64,000 nt of DNA from Streptomyces hydrogenans (GTDB taxonomy: Bacteria; Actinomycetota; Actinomycetes; Streptomycetales; Streptomycetaceae): positions 1 through 64,000 of the forward strand of contig NZ_BNBS01000026.1 in NCBI RefSeq assembly GCF_014656075.1, written 5' to 3'. The position numbers and the translations under genes are program-made. A model generated the notes under the pieces. That model was not told where the DNA came from, did no database searches, and worked only from the letters and a program-made list of their open reading frames with translations. Below are positions 43,751 to 52,389 of this stretch, in pieces. How positions within the stretch are numbered: position 1 is the stretch's first letter; each line of letters opens with the position of its first letter.

Positions 43751-46056
43751 GCACCCCGCAGGAGCGGCCCCCCGCCCCCGACGAGCCCGCCCCGGCGTAC
43801 GCGGGCGCGCCCGTCCCGCCGGCGGCCGAGAACGCCCCCGCCGGCGCGGGCGAGGGGCACGACGACGCCGACACCGAGACCGAACACGCCTGGGACTCCC
43901 GGCGCGACCTCTACCGGCACAGCCCCGGCTTCATGCTCGGGCACTCCGCGCGCGTCGGCGGCTCCCTCGTCGCGGGGGACCAGCACGGCGTGAGCGGCGG
44001 CCACGTCACCGGCGACGTCATCCTCGGCGGCAAGGTCGAGTACCACCTCGGCGGCGACACCGAGGAACGCTCCGGAGCGATCCCCGTCACCGAGGTCGAG
44101 GCGCTGGCCCTGCGCTTCGTCCAGCCGCTCGCCGACGAAGCCGACGGCGAGCCGGACGGACCGTTCGCCCGCGCCCTCGACGCGCTCAGGAAGGACCGCG
44201 TCGCCGTCCTCTCCGGACCCGCCACCACCGGCCGCCGCGCCGCCGCCCTGATGCTGCTGCGCGAGGCCGGCTCCCGGTCCTACCGCGCCCTCGACCCGGG
44301 CCTCGGCGCCGGCCGGCTCGTGGGCGAACTCCGCGACGGCTGCGGCCACCTCGTCGCCGACTTCACCGCCACCGCCGAACGCCCCCTGCGCGAACACCAC
44401 CTCCGCGCCCTCAGCGAACGGCTCCACGCCACCGACGGCCACCTCGTCCTCGTCACCGGCCCCCACCCGGCCGTGCCGACGGGCACCGGCCACGTGCCCT
44501 GGCGGCCGCCCGCCCCCGACGCCCTCCTCGCCGGACACCTGCGCACCGCGGACCTGGGCGGCCGGGACGCGGCCGAACTCCTCGGCCTCCCCGAGGTCCG
44601 GTCCGTCCTCACCCACCACCGGCCCGTCGCCGAGACCGCCCGCTTCGCCGAGCACGTCGCCGGCTACGCCCGGGGGACGGTGACCCTCGCCGCGCTCGGC
44701 GCCTTCGGCCACGTCGCCGCCGAACGACAGGTCCGCGCCTGGTTCGACAGCGCCGACCACACCCTCCACGACAAGGCGTTCCTGATCGCCCTCGCCACCT
44801 TCGACGAGGCCCCCTATCCGCTCACCGCCGAACTCGGCGACGTGCTCTACCAGCTCCTCCAGCGCATCGAGCACCCCGGCGAACCCGCCCGCATCCCCGT
44901 CTTCGGCACCTCCAGCGCCCAGCGCGTCGAGAAGGCCCTCGCCGAGCGGTACCAGGAGCCGGAGCAGACCGAGTGGGGCCCCGTGCTCCAGACCAAGGTC
45001 CAGTTCCGGGACAAGCTCACCGCGCTCACCCTGCTCCGCGAGGTCTGGACCGGCCACCCCTCGGCCCGGCCCGCCCTGATCGCCTGGCTGCGCCGGCTCG
45101 CCGACGACCCGCGGCCCGTCGTCCGCACCCGGGCCGCCGCCACCGCCGCCGTCATGACCGAGGCGGACCTGCCGTCCGCGATGGCCCTCCTCGTCCGGGG
45201 CTGGGCCGCCGACCGCCGCCTGCGGGCCCGGCTCGCCGCCGCCAACGCCCTCGCCCTCGCCCACCACCTGGGCGCCCCGCACATCTCCCGCATCCTCGCC
45301 GAGTGGTGCACCTCGCCCGACCACCGGCTGCGCTGGACCGCCGTCCGCGCCTACGCCCTCGTCGGCGACGCCTTCCCCCACGAGGCCCTGCGCGCCCTCA
45401 CCGAGGCCGTCCGCGGCATGGAGGCGCGCGGCGGACCGGTGCGCGGCTGGACGGAGGAACGCGAGGACCTCGCCCAGTCCGCCGCCGCCCTCCTCCTCGC
45501 CGGCGGGCAGGACGCCGCCGGACGGGGCGACTGGAGCGCCGCCGCCGACCTGTGGGTCGACCTGCCGGCACTCGCCCGCGGGGCCACCCGCGACTTCGTG
45601 CTGCGGGCCACGGTGCACGCCTGCGGCCCCACCGACGGCCCCGACGGCACCGGCCGCCCGCTGCTGCTCGACCTCTTCGGCCGGGCCGAGGCCACCCCCG
45701 GCACCGACGGCGCCGCACTGCGCCAGGCCCTCGCCGCGCTCTGGCGCAGCGTCCTGGGCGACCCCGTCGCCTCGGCCTCCGGCCTGCACGCCCTGCGCGG
45801 CTGGGTGCGGGCCGCGGACACCGATCCGGGCGCCGAGGCCGCCCTCACCGGACTGCTGCCGCTCCTCGCCGTCTCCGTCGAGGACCACCGCCGGCTCGCC
45901 TACCTCCTGGAGAACCTGCGGGCCGAACCGGTGGACCCCGCCACCGGCCCCGTACCGCCGGCCGTCGCCCTCCGGCTGCGCGACCGGCTGGCCGGAGCAC
46001 GCGCACCCGGCCCCTCCGGACCCGCGGACCCCCCGGGGCCCGCGCCCTCCCGGTGA
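43747..46056 (+). CDS. HEAT-like repeat protein with degenerate P-loop and the shared motif
   Basis: A 769-residue protein. The N-terminus is Pro/Ala-rich and disordered; residues 72-95 carry the motif shared with the cyclase. Next comes a domain laid out like a STAND-type NTPase, with the P-loop position reading GPATTGRR (157-164) where a functional site is GxxxxGK[ST]. The C-terminal half (about 390-700) is helical HEAT-like repeats (PRPVVRTRAAATAAVM; DRRLRARLAAANALALA; DHRLRWTAVRAYALVG). It looks like an NLR-like scaffold that may sense a signal and nucleate the cyclase through the motif. The GTG overlaps the cyclase stop. Confidence 0.75.
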   Translation: MSTPQERPPAPDEPAPAYAGAPVPPAAENAPAGAGEGHDDADTETEHAWDSRRDLYRHSPGFMLGHSARVGGSLVAGDQHGVSGGHVTGDVILGGKVEYHLGGDTEERSGAIPVTEVEALALRFVQPLADEADGEPDGPFARALDALRKDRVAVLSGPATTGRRAAALMLLREAGSRSYRALDPGLGAGRLVGELRDGCGHLVADFTATAERPLREHHLRALSERLHATDGHLVLVTGPHPAVPTGTGHVPWRPPAPDALLAGHLRTADLGGRDAAELLGLPEVRSVLTHHRPVAETARFAEHVAGYARGTVTLAALGAFGHVAAERQVRAWFDSADHTLHDKAFLIALATFDEAPYPLTAELGDVLYQLLQRIEHPGEPARIPVFGTSSAQRVEKALAERYQEPEQTEWGPVLQTKVQFRDKLTALTLLREVWTGHPSARPALIAWLRRLADDPRPVVRTRAAATAAVMTEADLPSAMALLVRGWAADRRLRARLAAANALALAHHLGAPHISRILAEWCTSPDHRLRWTAVRAYALVGDAFPHEALRALTEAVRGMEARGGPVRGWTEEREDLAQSAAALLLAGGQDAAGRGDWSAAADLWVDLPALARGATRDFVLRATVHACGPTDGPDGTGRPLLLDLFGRAEATPGTDGAALRQALAALWRSVLGDPVASASGLHALRGWVRAADTDPGAEAALTGLLPLLAVSVEDHRRLAYLLENLRAEPVDPATGPVPPAVALRLRDRLAGARAPGPSGPADPPGPAPSR
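43959..44031 (+). repeat. 73-bp perfect direct repeat, copy 2
   Basis: Second copy, encoding residues 72-95 of the next protein. Identity at all synonymous sites indicates recent duplication or gene conversion. Confidence 0.95.
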
Positions 46057-46138
46057 CGCACCGGGGCGACCACCCGGGCGACCGGCCTCCACCGAGGCCG
46101 GCGCCGCCGTACGAACCGTTCCAAGGAGCAGCGTCACG

Positions 46139-47377
46139 ATGATGAGCCAGCCGCCCCAGTGGCAGCAGGACGCCCACCGCCACACCGTCCTCGTCGACCC
46201 CGTGATCACGATCCAGGAGCTCTCCCGCTTCAAGCCGCTGCGGGCCACCCGGATCGACCACGCGCTCGTCTTCACCACCGCGCAGGGAGCCCTCGAAGCC
46301 TTCCCGCCGCCGAGCCGGCCGAGCCGCACCGAACTCGCCACCCGCCGCTGGACCAGCGTGTACGAGGTCGACACCGGCCGGCACGAGGCCACCGCCGTCC
46401 TCGCGCTCGTCAGCCAGAACGACGCCTTCACCTTCGAGGTCTCGCTCGACTGCACCTGGCAGGTCACCGACCCCGCCGCCTTCGTCGCCAGCGGCGAGCG
46501 CGACGTCCCGGCGCTCGTCCGGCGCGCCGTCGAGCAGATCGTCCGCCCCGTCCTGCGCGGCTACGCCATGGAGGACAGCGCCGCCGCCGAGCTCCACGCC
46601 CGCAAGGCCCTCGAAGCCGCCGGCCCGATCGGCGCCGGGGCCGGGCTCGCCGTCCACTGCGGACTCCAGATCCGGCGCGACGAGGCCACCCTCGAACAGG
46701 CCCACCGGCTGCGCGAGATCGAGTTCGCCCGGCAGCAGCTCGAACCCCAGCACGCGCTGCTCATGCGCGAGGACGAGCTCGCCGCGCAGCGCGCCCTCGC
46801 CCAGGGCCGGCAGCAGCACGAGGTCGAGCGCGAACGCCAGGCCCTCGACCACGAGCGCCGGCTCGCCCGCGGCCACCAGGAGCTCGAACTCCAGGCGATC
46901 GAGGCGCAGAAGATCGACTTCTACACCTACTACCTGGAGCGCGGCGGCCCCGCCGCCATGGCCTTCCAGCTCGCCCGGCACCCCGAGGACACCCGCCTCA
47001 TCATGGAGAACCTGCGCGAGGACCAGCTCCGCCTCATGGACAACCAGCTCAAGGTCGCCCTCCAGGCGCTGGGCGGCGGACCCGGCGGGCTGGAGGAGCA
47101 CCAGATGGACGAGCCGCGGCGGCTCGCGGCCAACGTCATGAAGGAGGTCCTCAGCGCCAAGCTGTACCAGGGCGGCGGGCAGCAGCTGCCGCCCGGCGGC
47201 CCCCGGACGGCGCCGGAGGCCCTCGGCCCGTCCCCGGAACCCGGATCGCCCGCGCCGCCCGCCCCGGGCCCGATCCCGCCCCAGGCACCGCCGCCCGGCG
47301 AGCCCGGCTCCGTCCCGCCGCCGCCCGTGGACGCCCCCGTCTTCGGGTACCCGTCGCCCGAGCGGCCGCCCCGATGA
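46139..47377 (+). CDS. SPFH-like coiled-coil protein
   Basis: A 412-residue protein. Residues about 70-175 look like an SPFH/band-7-type domain (FEVSLDCTWQVTDPAAFVASGERDVPALVRRAVEQIV), followed by a long charged coiled coil (about 185-270, rich in Glu/Arg/Gln) and a Pro-rich C-terminal third. SPFH proteins form membrane-associated rings. No membrane helix is seen, so it may be peripheral. It lies between the HEAT-like gene and the Pycsar-effector-like gene, overlapping the latter. Two Met codons (46139, 46142) are possible starts. Confidence 0.7.
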   Translation: MMSQPPQWQQDAHRHTVLVDPVITIQELSRFKPLRATRIDHALVFTTAQGALEAFPPPSRPSRTELATRRWTSVYEVDTGRHEATAVLALVSQNDAFTFEVSLDCTWQVTDPAAFVASGERDVPALVRRAVEQIVRPVLRGYAMEDSAAAELHARKALEAAGPIGAGAGLAVHCGLQIRRDEATLEQAHRLREIEFARQQLEPQHALLMREDELAAQRALAQGRQQHEVERERQALDHERRLARGHQELELQAIEAQKIDFYTYYLERGGPAAMAFQLARHPEDTRLIMENLREDQLRLMDNQLKVALQALGGGPGGLEEHQMDEPRRLAANVMKEVLSAKLYQGGGQQLPPGGPRTAPEALGPSPEPGSPAPPAPGPIPPQAPPPGEPGSVPPPPVDAPVFGYPSPERPPR

Positions 47378-47949
47378 GCACCCCCGCCCCCGCCCCCGTG
47401 CCCGCCCCCACGCCGGAGCCGGGCACGGCGCCGCCCGCCGCGCCGGTACCCGTCCCGGGCGGGCGCACGACCGAACGGCTCCTCGCCGAACTGCGCCTGG
47501 AGGCCGCGCGCGCCGACACCAAGGGCTCGGTGCTCGTGGCCGCCCAGGGCATGGCCGCCGCCGCGCTCGTGGGCGTGCTCGCCGTCCGCGGCTGGCACCC
47601 CTCGCAGCTCGCGGTCCTCGGCCAGGTGATGTGGTGGGCCGGCGCCGCCTGCTTCCTCGTCTCCCTGATCGCGCTGCTCATGGCCGTCGTCCCGCGCTAC
47701 CGGGCCGTCGACTGGCGCCCCGGCGCCCCGCTCACCCACTTCGCCGACATCCGGGGCGCCGCGCGCCACGGCCGGGCCGCCCTGGAGGAGGCCCTGCGGG
47801 AGACCGACCGGTCACCGGGCACCGCGGTCCTCTCCTCCCTCGTCGAGAACAGCCGGATCGTGTCGATCAAGTACGCCTGGCTGCGGGCCGGGATGGCCGG
47901 CTTCACCCTGGCGCTGGTCCTGCTCCCCGGCGCCCTCCTCGTCGGCTGA
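47374..47949 (+). CDS. Pycsar-effector-like membrane protein (PycTM, DUF5706)
   Basis: A 191-residue protein with a Pro/Ala-rich N-terminus, then the pattern of the PycTM effector family: LLAELRLEAARADTKGSVL, a first helix (about 50-65), a second (WWAGAACFLVSLIALLMAVVP), a cytoplasmic loop with PLTHFADI and SSLVENSRIVSIKYAWL, and a last helix. In Pycsar defence, such proteins respond to cCMP or cUMP by disrupting the membrane. The presence of a cyclase three genes upstream makes that the leading idea. ATGA overlap with the SPFH-like gene. Confidence 0.82.
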   Translation: MSTPAPAPVPAPTPEPGTAPPAAPVPVPGGRTTERLLAELRLEAARADTKGSVLVAAQGMAAAALVGVLAVRGWHPSQLAVLGQVMWWAGAACFLVSLIALLMAVVPRYRAVDWRPGAPLTHFADIRGAARHGRAALEEALRETDRSPGTAVLSSLVENSRIVSIKYAWLRAGMAGFTLALVLLPGALLVG

Positions 47950-47984
47950 CCACCCCACCCCGCCCGCCCCCTGGAGACACCGCC

Positions 47985-49607
47985 ATGTCCGACCCCGCCC
48001 CCCTGCCCCCGCCGTACCCGGGGGAGACGCCTCCACCGCCGTACCCGGGCGAGACCCCTCCGCCGTACCCGGGCCCGCCGCCGCAGGCCGACCCGAGGGT
48101 CGCGGCCCCGACCTACCCCGGGTCCGCCGCACCGACGTACCCCGGTGAAGCGGAGCTTTCTTCACCGGAGTTCGCTGCTCCGGCGTACCCGGGTGAAGCG
48201 GCCCCGGCCTACCCGGAGCCCGCTCCGCCGTCGTACCCGGATGAGGTGCTTGCGGTGCACCCGGGACCGGACGTACCGGCGTACCCCGGCGAGGTGGCTC
48301 TGTCTTCAACGGAGTTCGCCGCTCCGGCGTACCCGGGTGAAGCGGCCCCGGCCTACCCGGAGCCCGCTCCGCCGGTCGACCCGAGGGAAGCGGCCCCGCC
48401 CTACCCGGGACCCGTACCGGAGCACGACCTCGGTGTGTCGGTAGCGCCGCTCCCCGAGCCGTCTGTGCCGGCGCCGGCGTACCCCGATCCACCCGCCCCC
48501 GCCCCCGTGCCCGCCCCCACGGCGCCCGCCGTCCCGCCCGGCGGATACGGCGGCGGGGACGGAGCGGTCCGCATGGACGATCTCGCGCTCGACACCGGGC
48601 GGCGGATGGTGAAGGCGCGGCAGCGCGGGGTCGACGGGGCCGCGCTGTGGCACCTGGTGCTCACCCTGCCGATCGGGCTGCTCAGCCTCGCTCTGGTCAC
48701 GGTGCTGTCGGGCATGGTCAACGTCGCCCTCGCGGTGATCGTGCCGGTCGCGTGGCTGCTCTCGGGGCCGCTCGTCTTCCACCGGGGGGTCGAGGCGACG
48801 CTCGCCCGGCGGCTGTTCGGGATGCGGCGGCCGACGGAGGAGGAGGCCCGGCGGCTGGACGTGGTGTGGGAGCAGGTCACCCGGCGCGCGGGGGTCGACA
48901 GGGAGACCTACGAGCTGTGGATCCAGGAGCGGGCCGAGCTCAACGCGACGGCGGCCGCCGGGCACATCGTGGCCGTCACCCGGCACGCGTTGGACCGGCT
49001 GCCCGACACCCGGCTCGCGGCGGTGCTCGCGCACGAGCTGGGCCACCACGTGGGCGGTCACTCCTGGGCGGCGATGCTGGCCGACTGGTACGCGACGCCG
49101 GCCCGGGTGGCGGGCCGGCTGATCCTGGGCCTGATCGTGTCCCTCTTCCGGGCGCGGAACAAGGCGGGCTTCGCCTGCGGCGGCTGCCTCATCCTGATGA
49201 TCGCCTGGCCGGTCTTCGTCCTCGCCTACCTCCAGGGCATGTGGTGGCTGCTGATCCCGTTCACGGTCGCACCGGTGCTCGTCGGCTGGCTGCACCGGCT
49301 GGCCGAGTTCCGGGCCGACGCGTACGCCGTCGGCCTCGGCTTCGGCGAGGCGCTGGAGGACGTCCTCGTGCGGGAGGGTTCCGGCGGGGTGGTGCTGCCG
49401 CCGGGCATGGCTGCGGTACCGCCGGGCATGCCCCCGGTACCGCCCGGCACGCTGCCCGCACCGCACCTCGCCCACGCCCCGCCGGCGGCATCGTACGTCC
49501 CGCCCGCGCCGGCCGGCAGGAGCCTCGCTCCCCGGGCCGCCCACGCGAACGTGGAGGCCCGACTGCGGAACGTACGGCTGGTCATGGACCGGCAGGTGCG
49601 TCGCTGA
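47985..49607 (+). CDS. M48 family membrane metalloprotease with Pro-rich repeat arm
   Basis: A 540-residue protein. Residues 1-185 are a disordered arm of repeated PAYPGE-like units. Then come two membrane helices (about 225-265) and an M48 domain with zinc motif HELGH (His350, Glu351, His354) and third ligand Glu441 (AEFRADAYA), with further helices between, and a Pro-rich tail. M48 proteases (HtpX-like) cleave membrane proteins facing the cytoplasm. The ATG has a GGAG site. It ends the putative operon and is followed by a terminator. Confidence 0.88.
   Translation: MSDPAPLPPPYPGETPPPPYPGETPPPYPGPPPQADPRVAAPTYPGSAAPTYPGEAELSSPEFAAPAYPGEAAPAYPEPAPPSYPDEVLAVHPGPDVPAYPGEVALSSTEFAAPAYPGEAAPAYPEPAPPVDPREAAPPYPGPVPEHDLGVSVAPLPEPSVPAPAYPDPPAPAPVPAPTAPAVPPGGYGGGDGAVRMDDLALDTGRRMVKARQRGVDGAALWHLVLTLPIGLLSLALVTVLSGMVNVALAVIVPVAWLLSGPLVFHRGVEATLARRLFGMRRPTEEEARRLDVVWEQVTRRAGVDRETYELWIQERAELNATAAAGHIVAVTRHALDRLPDTRLAAVLAHELGHHVGGHSWAAMLADWYATPARVAGRLILGLIVSLFRARNKAGFACGGCLILMIAWPVFVLAYLQGMWWLLIPFTVAPVLVGWLHRLAEFRADAYAVGLGFGEALEDVLVREGSGGVVLPPGMAAVPPGMPPVPPGTLPAPHLAHAPPAASYVPPAPAGRSLAPRAAHANVEARLRNVRLVMDRQVRR
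48001..48450 (+). repeat. PYPGE-type coding repeats
   Basis: About 14 imperfect copies of CCGTACCCGGGTGAA-like units encoding [P/A]-Y-P-G-E, with a longer duplicated block (SSPEFAAPAYPGEAAPAYPEPAPP and SSTEFAAPAYPGEA...) at about 48162-48232 and 48303-48373. The units may vary by slippage. Confidence 0.85.
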
Positions 49608-49614
49608 ACCCGGT

Positions 49615-49669
<55 letters not shown>

Positions 49670-49693
49670 GCCGTTCCTCCGGGCCCCCTCGGG

Positions 49694-50173
49694 TCAGCGC
49701 AGGACGGAGGAGAAGGAGTCGAGCTGGATCCAGGTGACGGGTTGGGACGACTGCGGGCCGTACACCTTGAGGGCGCGGGCGGTGTTGGCCTCCACCCGGA
49801 TCGCGTTGACGCCCTGGTTGTTGTTGCGGGGCACGACGCCGCGGGTCAGCTTGGGCGGGACGATCGTGGACGGCAGCGTGCCGAGCGTGGCGTCGGCGGT
49901 GAGGCTGCAGGTCAGGGTGCCCCGGAGCTGGAGGAACTCGGTGCCGGCGAGGCGGATGACCCGGGCCTGGAGCGGGGCGGCGGCGTCGGGCGTGATCCCG
50001 GCCGCGGGGGTGACGGCGGTCCAGTCGACGACGGTCTGGCACCCGTCGACCGGGGCCGCGGCGGCCGGGGCGGCCGTGACGAGCGGGACGCCGACGGCCG
50101 CGGCGGGCGCGGCGAGCGCGGCGGTGAGCAGGGAGCGGCGGCTGGTCGACGGCGAGGACGACTGCTCGGACAT
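49694..50173 (-). CDS. secreted protein sharing a C-terminal domain with its neighbour
   Basis: A 159-residue protein with a Tat-like signal (STSRRSLLTAALAAPAAA) and a beta-rich domain (about 45-159). That domain repeats, with clear similarity, the C-terminal 130 residues of the gene just upstream: LAGTEFLQLRGTLTCSLT, VVPRNNN, TWIQLD. Unknown function; the shared domain may bind glycans. Both genes are on the same strand, 50 bases apart. Confidence 0.75.
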   Translation of the reverse strand: MSEQSSSPSTSRRSLLTAALAAPAAAVGVPLVTAAPAAAAPVDGCQTVVDWTAVTPAAGITPDAAAPLQARVIRLAGTEFLQLRGTLTCSLTADATLGTLPSTIVPPKLTRGVVPRNNNQGVNAIRVEANTARALKVYGPQSSQPVTWIQLDSFSSVLR

Positions 50174-50223
50174 GAGGGGATCCTCCGGAGTGAGGTGGGA
50201 CGAGGGGGTGGGGGCGCGGCCGG

Positions 50224-51546
50224 TCAGCGCCAGGCGACGGAGACGCCGTCCAGGTCGATCCAGGTGATCGGGTTGTCGGCGTAGGCGCCGTAGGCCCACA
50301 GTTCGCCGCGGACGCCGGCCTCGACGCGGCAGACGCACCGCCCGGTGTCGTTGTTCCGGGGCACGTTCTGCCGGGTCTGCCGGGTGGGGCGGAGCCGGTG
50401 CGGCAGGGTCGCGATCGGGCCGTCCACGGTGAGGGAGCAGGTGAGGGTGCCGCGCAGCTGGAGGTAGGTCGTGCCGGCGAGGGCGACGAGCCGGCCGCGC
50501 GGACGCTCGGCCCCGGCGGTGATCCCGGCGGCGAGGGCGAGGTCCTCCCAGTCCTGGAGCACCTTGACGCCGTCGACGGCGGGCCGGGTCGGGTACCAGC
50601 AGACGGTGACGTCCCGCGAACCGGTCGTGCCGGGCACGGTGTTGCTGAACCCGAAGAGCAGCCGCGTCTCCTGGGTGGCGGGGTCGACCTCGACGGCGAC
50701 GCCCTCCGGCTCGCGCCGCTCCAGCCCGTCCGCGCCGGTGACGACCTGGCGGTCGAGGCGCTGCCCGGTCGTCCAGTCGTACGAGGTCATGAAGGCGATG
50801 CCGGGGAACGCGCTCGGCACCGTGTCCGGGTGGGTCTCCGCGTCGTACGGCGCCCAGTGGTACGCGTACAGCACGTCCCCCAGGGTCTGGTGGCCCTGCG
50901 AGGTGAGGGTCGGCTCCAGCGGGTACGGCGACGGCACGGCCGGGGTGACGTCCTCGCCGGCGGGCATGACGAAGGTCGTGCCGACGGGCGTCCAGGTGCC
51001 AGCGGCGGCGAGGTCGGCGTCGTAACGGGTGAAGTGCCGCTTGCCGTCCTTGTGGTACACCACGGTGAGCAGCCCGGTGGTGGGGTCGAACGACGGGCCG
51101 GTGCCCGCCGTGGACCCGGGCGGGGTGAACCTCCGGGCCTGCGGGATCGTGGTGGCGTCGAGCTCGCCGCCGTCGACGAAGGCGAAGCGCGTGACGCTCT
51201 TCCCGAAGGCGGATCCGCTGCCGGTGACGTGGAGCGGACCGCACTCGGTCCACAAGTGGCTCTCACCGCCCACCGGCTGACAGCCCATCGAGATTCCGTG
51301 GCCGAAGCCCTTGAGGCGCATGGAGCCGGTGACGGCGCCCGTCGTGCGGTGGACGCGGTTCAGGTACATGTTGCCCGAGTCGCCCGGCGCGGTGGCCGAG
51401 GACTCCAACTGGAGCACGAAGACGTGTCCGTTGACGGTGTCCGTGGCGATCGCCTGCGGGGCGGGGTTCTGCACCAGGTCGACCGTCTGGACGAGCCTGC
51501 CGGTGACGCCGGACAGGTCGACGCCGTTGGCGTCCGTGAATCCCAT
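50224..51546 (-). CDS. TagC/P68-RBP-like beta-propeller protein with C-terminal beta domain
   Basis: A 440-residue protein. Residues about 15-300 match the beta-propeller seen in proteins annotated teichoic acid biosynthesis protein C and in phage P68 receptor-binding proteins (LVQTVDLVQNPAPQAIATD; GFGHGISMG). Residues about 310-440 are the beta domain duplicated in the next gene. No signal peptide is evident at ATG 51546, which has a GGGAGAGA site. It may be a surface or tail-fibre-like glycan-binding protein; export route unclear. Confidence 0.75.
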   Translation of the reverse strand: MGFTDANGVDLSGVTGRLVQTVDLVQNPAPQAIATDTVNGHVFVLQLESSATAPGDSGNMYLNRVHRTTGAVTGSMRLKGFGHGISMGCQPVGGESHLWTECGPLHVTGSGSAFGKSVTRFAFVDGGELDATTIPQARRFTPPGSTAGTGPSFDPTTGLLTVVYHKDGKRHFTRYDADLAAAGTWTPVGTTFVMPAGEDVTPAVPSPYPLEPTLTSQGHQTLGDVLYAYHWAPYDAETHPDTVPSAFPGIAFMTSYDWTTGQRLDRQVVTGADGLERREPEGVAVEVDPATQETRLLFGFSNTVPGTTGSRDVTVCWYPTRPAVDGVKVLQDWEDLALAAGITAGAERPRGRLVALAGTTYLQLRGTLTCSLTVDGPIATLPHRLRPTRQTRQNVPRNNDTGRCVCRVEAGVRGELWAYGAYADNPITWIDLDGVSVAWR

Positions 51547-51711
51547 GGTCTCTCTCCCCCGTGGATCACCTCCGGATCCACCTCGTTGTGATCATCACAC
51601 GGGACGGCGGCCGGTCGCCCGGCAACGGGGTTCGGAAGCACCGGACTTGGCCCGGCGGACCGCTCTGTTACGTTGGCGGCTCCCGTCCCGAGGAGAGGAA
51701 GAGGCCTGCTC

Positions 51712-52368
51712 ATGGCCCAGATCCACCACACCACGATGACGCCGACCAAGCTGGAGCTCATCGCCGACTGGCTGCCGACGCGGGCCTGGTACACCGGCGG
51801 GGCGGCCGGGCCGCGGCCGGTGAGGGCCGGCGGGTTCCGGCTCGACGACCCCGAGGGCGAGGTGGGCGTCGAGTTCATGGTCGTCGCCGACGGCGAGGGG
51901 CCGGAGGCGGTCGCGCACCTCGTGCCGATGACGTACCGGGGCAAGCCGCTCGACGGCGCGGAGCACGCGCTCATCGGCACCTCCGAGCACGGGGTGCTCG
52001 GCACCCGGTGGATCTACGACGGCGCCCACGACCCGGTGCTCGTGCGGGAGCTGGCGGCGCTGCTCGACGGGCGGGCCGTGCCGCAGCGGCAGTCCGTCAG
52101 CGACGCCGTCGACGAGACCGTCCTGGTCGCCGCGGTCCCCGGCCTGCGGGCCGTCGAGCCGGCGGAGGCCGTCGACGGGACCGAGTACACCGAGATCCGC
52201 GTCCGGACCGAGGGCGACACCGGGGCCCTCACCCTGCGCGTGCACCGGGTCCTGCGGCCGGGCGACGCGGCGGACGGCGAACTCGGCGGCGTCACGGCCG
52301 AGTTCACCCCGGCGGGACCCGAGGGCGCCGTCGCGCGCGGTACGTACGTCTCCGTCCACCGGGCCTGA
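51712..52368 (+). CDS. maltokinase N-terminal cap-like protein
   Basis: A 218-residue protein resembling the N-terminal cap of bacterial maltokinases (often misnamed glucan branching protein): AQIHHTTMTPTKLELIADWLPTRAWYTGG, then VEFMVVADGEGPEAVAHLVPMTYRGKPL. The kinase domain itself is absent, so it cannot phosphorylate maltose alone. It is monocistronic. Function unknown. Confidence 0.75.
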   Translation: MAQIHHTTMTPTKLELIADWLPTRAWYTGGAAGPRPVRAGGFRLDDPEGEVGVEFMVVADGEGPEAVAHLVPMTYRGKPLDGAEHALIGTSEHGVLGTRWIYDGAHDPVLVRELAALLDGRAVPQRQSVSDAVDETVLVAAVPGLRAVEPAEAVDGTEYTEIRVRTEGDTGALTLRVHRVLRPGDAADGELGGVTAEFTPAGPEGAVARGTYVSVHRA

Positions 52369-52389
52369 CGCGGGCGGCGCGCTCCGTCC

